6,882 nt of DNA, taken from contig CAKTBC010000093.1 of the NCBI GenBank assembly GCA_934533005.1, positions 1 to 6,882 on the forward strand. Direction: 5' to 3'. The number at the start of each line of letters is the position of its first letter. The first letter of the stretch is position 1. Positions 6,013 to 6,882 of this stretch are shown piece after piece. Below the pieces are notes generated by a model. That model had not been told where the DNA came from, ran no database searches, and saw only the letters and a list, made by a program, of their open reading frames with translations. The stretch comes from an uncultured Oscillospiraceae bacterium. GTDB taxonomy: Bacteria; Bacillota; Clostridia; Oscillospirales; Oscillospiraceae. Both the position numbers and the translations under genes were made by a program.

Positions 6013-6041
6013 CTCCCGGCGGACAAAATGTCCGCCGGGAG
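6013..6041. terminator. Bidirectional terminator between convergent genes
   Basis: A perfect 13-bp stem (6013-6025 and 6029-6041) has an AAA loop. It is followed on the plus strand by TATTTGTTTTAT and on the minus strand by ATTTTTATT. It starts four bases after the deacetylase stop codon and lies 35 nt beyond the stop of the convergent gene on the right, so it ends transcription from both sides. Confidence 0.92.
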
Positions 6042-6075
6042 TATTTGTTTTATATACCGCAGAGTCCGTTTGCCT

Positions 6076-6882
6076 TCAGTAGAAGGTCGCAACTTCCTGC
6101 TCCGGCACATCGCACGGTTCGATGGACACCATGTGCAGTACCGGGCCGGAGCCTTCGTATACGTCCGGCAGGGTGCGGATGTCGATGCGCGCGGTGAGCT
6201 TGTACCAGGCGAGGTTTTTGAGCTCGCTCGTATCTGCGGCCTCCGCGGCGAGCGGGATGAAGCGAATATCGTTTGCGCAGCAGGTCATCACGTCGCGCCC
6301 AAAGTAGAAGTATCCCTTCTTCAGGCTGCGGGATTTCGTGATCGCCTTGCCCTTGAGCGATACGGTCTTGTTCCGGTATTTCTCCGGCTGATCCATGATG
6401 TCCTGCAAAAAGATCGCGTAGTTCGCGTCGCCGATCTCGCAGACGGGGGCGTTGAGATCGTAGGGGAGCGGGAGCTCAATGTCGTCGTAGCTGATCTTGC
6501 CGTCCGGCGTTTCAAAGGCAATGTCGCACCGGCGGTTGATGGCGCGGATGATCTTGTGCGCCTGCATTTTGAGATCCTCGTCGCCCTCGGGGAAGCGGTT
6601 GAGCACCGCAAGCTCGCAGCTCTGGAGCTTATCCACCATGAGCTGGCGCATGTTGTTATTGTAGTTGAGGAACGTGCGCGCGTCGATGAATAGAAATTCC
6701 TGCGCCACGATCCACTCCTTCGGCATGTTCGTATAGAGCGTGTCGAGCGTCCACATGCCGTTGTACTCCACCATGACATAGGAGCAGCGGTGCTTTTTCA
6801 AAAGTGCCGCGAGATTTTCGGTCGTGAGATCGCTCTCGCTCTCGATCGTCTCGGTGAACACGGTGGGCGCGGCGAACGTCGA
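6076..6882 (-). CDS. CobW-like GTPase fragment fused to a DUF1980/TIGR03943-like domain (5'-partial)
   Basis: The reading frame is open to the window edge, so the true start and Walker A motif are missing. A GTG at 6861 is in frame, but it falls inside conserved-looking sequence and is probably an internal valine. The 268 visible residues begin with the second half of a CobW/UreG-like G domain: VMVEYNGMW resembles the Walker B region of this group, followed by FLFIDARTFLNYNNN and LAVLNRF where the NKxD base-recognition motif is expected. The C-terminal third (about residues 150-210) resembles the YcgQ/TIGR03943 (DUF1980) domain: PEKYRNKTVSLKGKA, then FGRDVMTCCANDIRF. Its two adjacent cysteines are encoded at 6277-6282. 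Relatives often sit with a DUF318/YcgR-type permease and are thought to act in zinc or other metal homeostasis; that partner would lie outside the window. Family match is from memory of sequence patterns; function is inferred. Confidence 0.75.
   Translation of the reverse strand, partial: STFAAPTVFTETIESESDLTTENLAALLKKHRCSYVMVEYNGMWTLDTLYTNMPKEWIVAQEFLFIDARTFLNYNNNMRQLMVDKLQSCELAVLNRFPEGDEDLKMQAHKIIRAINRRCDIAFETPDGKISYDDIELPLPYDLNAPVCEIGDANYAIFLQDIMDQPEKYRNKTVSLKGKAITKSRSLKKGYFYFGRDVMTCCANDIRFIPLAAEAADTSELKNLAWYKLTARIDIRTLPDVYEGSGPVLHMVSIEPCDVPEQEVATFY

Noticed and set aside
1..6882. Mobile elements, CRISPR arrays, tRNA or rRNA genes
   Set aside because: No transposase or integrase motifs, no regularly spaced direct repeats, no tRNA-like cloverleaf or rRNA-like sequence was seen by eye on either strand.

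Overview
The window is about 6.9 kb of GC-rich bacterial chromosome (AT-rich only in the regulatory gaps). It very likely comes from a strictly anaerobic Clostridia-type member of the Bacillota, such as an Oscillospiraceae-like gut commensal. The grounds are an oxygen-sensitive class III ribonucleotide reductase pair of the Firmicutes type, GGAGG-type ribosome binding sites, canonical TTGACA/TATAAT-like promoters, and protein families common in gut Clostridia. The taxon is inferred; no rRNA or other marker is present.

Left half (minus strand, read right to left). nrdG (3392-2697) encodes the radical-SAM activase and nrdD (2480-72) the anaerobic ribonucleoside-triphosphate reductase. Together they make dNTPs from NTPs without oxygen. 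NrdD is unusual: the ATP-cone, catalytic barrel, zinc ribbon and glycyl-radical tail are followed by a His/Cys-rich linker and a fused glutaredoxin/thioredoxin-like domain with a CPNC active site. This points to a reductase that carries its own dithiol reductant instead of using formate. The 216-nt gap between the genes is densely organised. It holds a strong GC hairpin behind nrdG, two NrdR-box-like palindromes exactly 42 bp apart, a near-consensus promoter (TTGACA, 17 bp, TATGAT), a hairpin predicted at the very 5' end of the nrdD mRNA, and a GGAGG Shine-Dalgarno sequence. nrdD therefore seems to be controlled separately from nrdG, which has its own promoter.

Middle (plus strand). A 155-nt divergent promoter region separates nrdG from a two-gene operon. 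The first gene encodes a small P-loop NTPase of the THEP1 type. The second, 19 nt later and starting with TTG, encodes a membrane-anchored PIG-L/LmbE-type deacetylase with C-terminal beta-sandwich regions, probably acting on cell-surface glycans.

Right end (minus strand). A bidirectional terminator separates the deacetylase from a convergent, 5'-incomplete gene. It encodes a CobW-like GTPase fragment joined to a DUF1980/TIGR03943-like C-terminal domain with a CC motif, which suggests metal handling. Its Walker A region lies outside the window.

The strongest candidate for something noteworthy is the self-contained NrdD-redoxin fusion with its layered NrdR-type control region. I see no mobile elements, CRISPR arrays or RNA genes.
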